From: Dehalobacter sp. DCA
Lineage (GTDB): Bacteria > Bacillota > Desulfitobacteriia > Desulfitobacteriales > Syntrophobotulaceae
DNA: 64,000 nt
Reading direction: 5' to 3'
NCBI RefSeq assembly: GCF_000305775.1
Contig: NC_018866.1
Span: 2,065,001-2,129,000, forward strand
The notes under the pieces were generated by a model, which did no database searches, was not told the DNA's origin, and saw nothing but the letters and a program-made list of their open reading frames with translations. Numbering within the stretch: the first letter of the stretch is position 1; each line of letters opens with the position of its first letter. Shown piece by piece: positions 64,000-64,000 of this stretch. Both the position numbers and the translations under genes were made by a program.

Positions 64000-64000
64000 C

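Overview
The window reads as the chromosome of a low-to-mid G+C, endospore-forming member of the Clostridia. The dipicolinate synthase pair dpaA-dpaB sits in the Bacillus-like order dapB-dpaA-dpaB-asd-dapG-dapA-rnj, ribosome binding sites are GGAGG-like with many TTG and GTG starts, and a Gram-positive PolC is present. A relative of Dehalobacter, Desulfitobacterium or Desulfosporosinus is my best guess. That is inference from gene content and style, not from a search.

Region 1 (1-17 kb): the end of an ISNCY-like transposase, then a complete type IV pilus locus. It holds a minimal prepilin peptidase, PilB and PilT, two major-pilin-like genes, and a minus-strand operon pilC-pilM-pilN-pilO-pilX-like-pilV-like-pilW-like that ends in a sigma-70-family gene. 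That sigma gene is broken by an in-frame TGA inside its last helix. Between pilT and the pilins lies a two-gene unit: an ExbB/ZorA-like membrane protein with a 740-residue coiled-coil tail, and an unrecognised 403-residue partner. Four TGTAAA boxes at exactly 11-bp spacing occur upstream of both the first pilin and the pilC operon.

Region 2 (17-21 kb): a composite palindromic repeat, a frameshifted IS1182-family transposase, a 180-bp imperfect palindrome, and a 14-gene tRNA operon read from a consensus promoter. The tRNA-Leu(GAG) 3' end is duplicated as a 23-bp direct repeat around a small repeat module.

Region 3 (21-31 kb): RNase J, the lysine/diaminopimelate/dipicolinate pathway, the YlmC-like sporulation-linked protein, and a plus-strand MFS carrier of the oxalate/formate antiporter type.

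Region 4 (31-47 kb, all minus): dut, an M16 peptidase, a D,D-carboxypeptidase, a YlxY-like deacetylase, pnp, rpsO, ribF, truB, nrnA, rbfA, infB, ylxQ, ylxR, nusA and rimP. This is the classical nusA-infB translation and RNA-processing superoperon. InfB carries 25 copies of an 11-residue Arg/Pro/Gly/Gln repeat, and NusA has an acidic tyrosine-rich tail.

Region 5 (47-64 kb, all minus): polC, proS, ispG, rseP, dxr, a YtvI-like permease, cdsA, uppS, a small unknown gene, frr, pyrH, tsf, rpsB and the end of a membrane/PH-like gene. This is an envelope, isoprenoid and translation cluster. PolC has its PHP domain but lacks the DnaQ-type proofreading exonuclease normally inserted in it. At least six long intergenic palindromes (family A) and two copies of a second 147-bp repeat (family B) sit in the gaps of regions 3-5.
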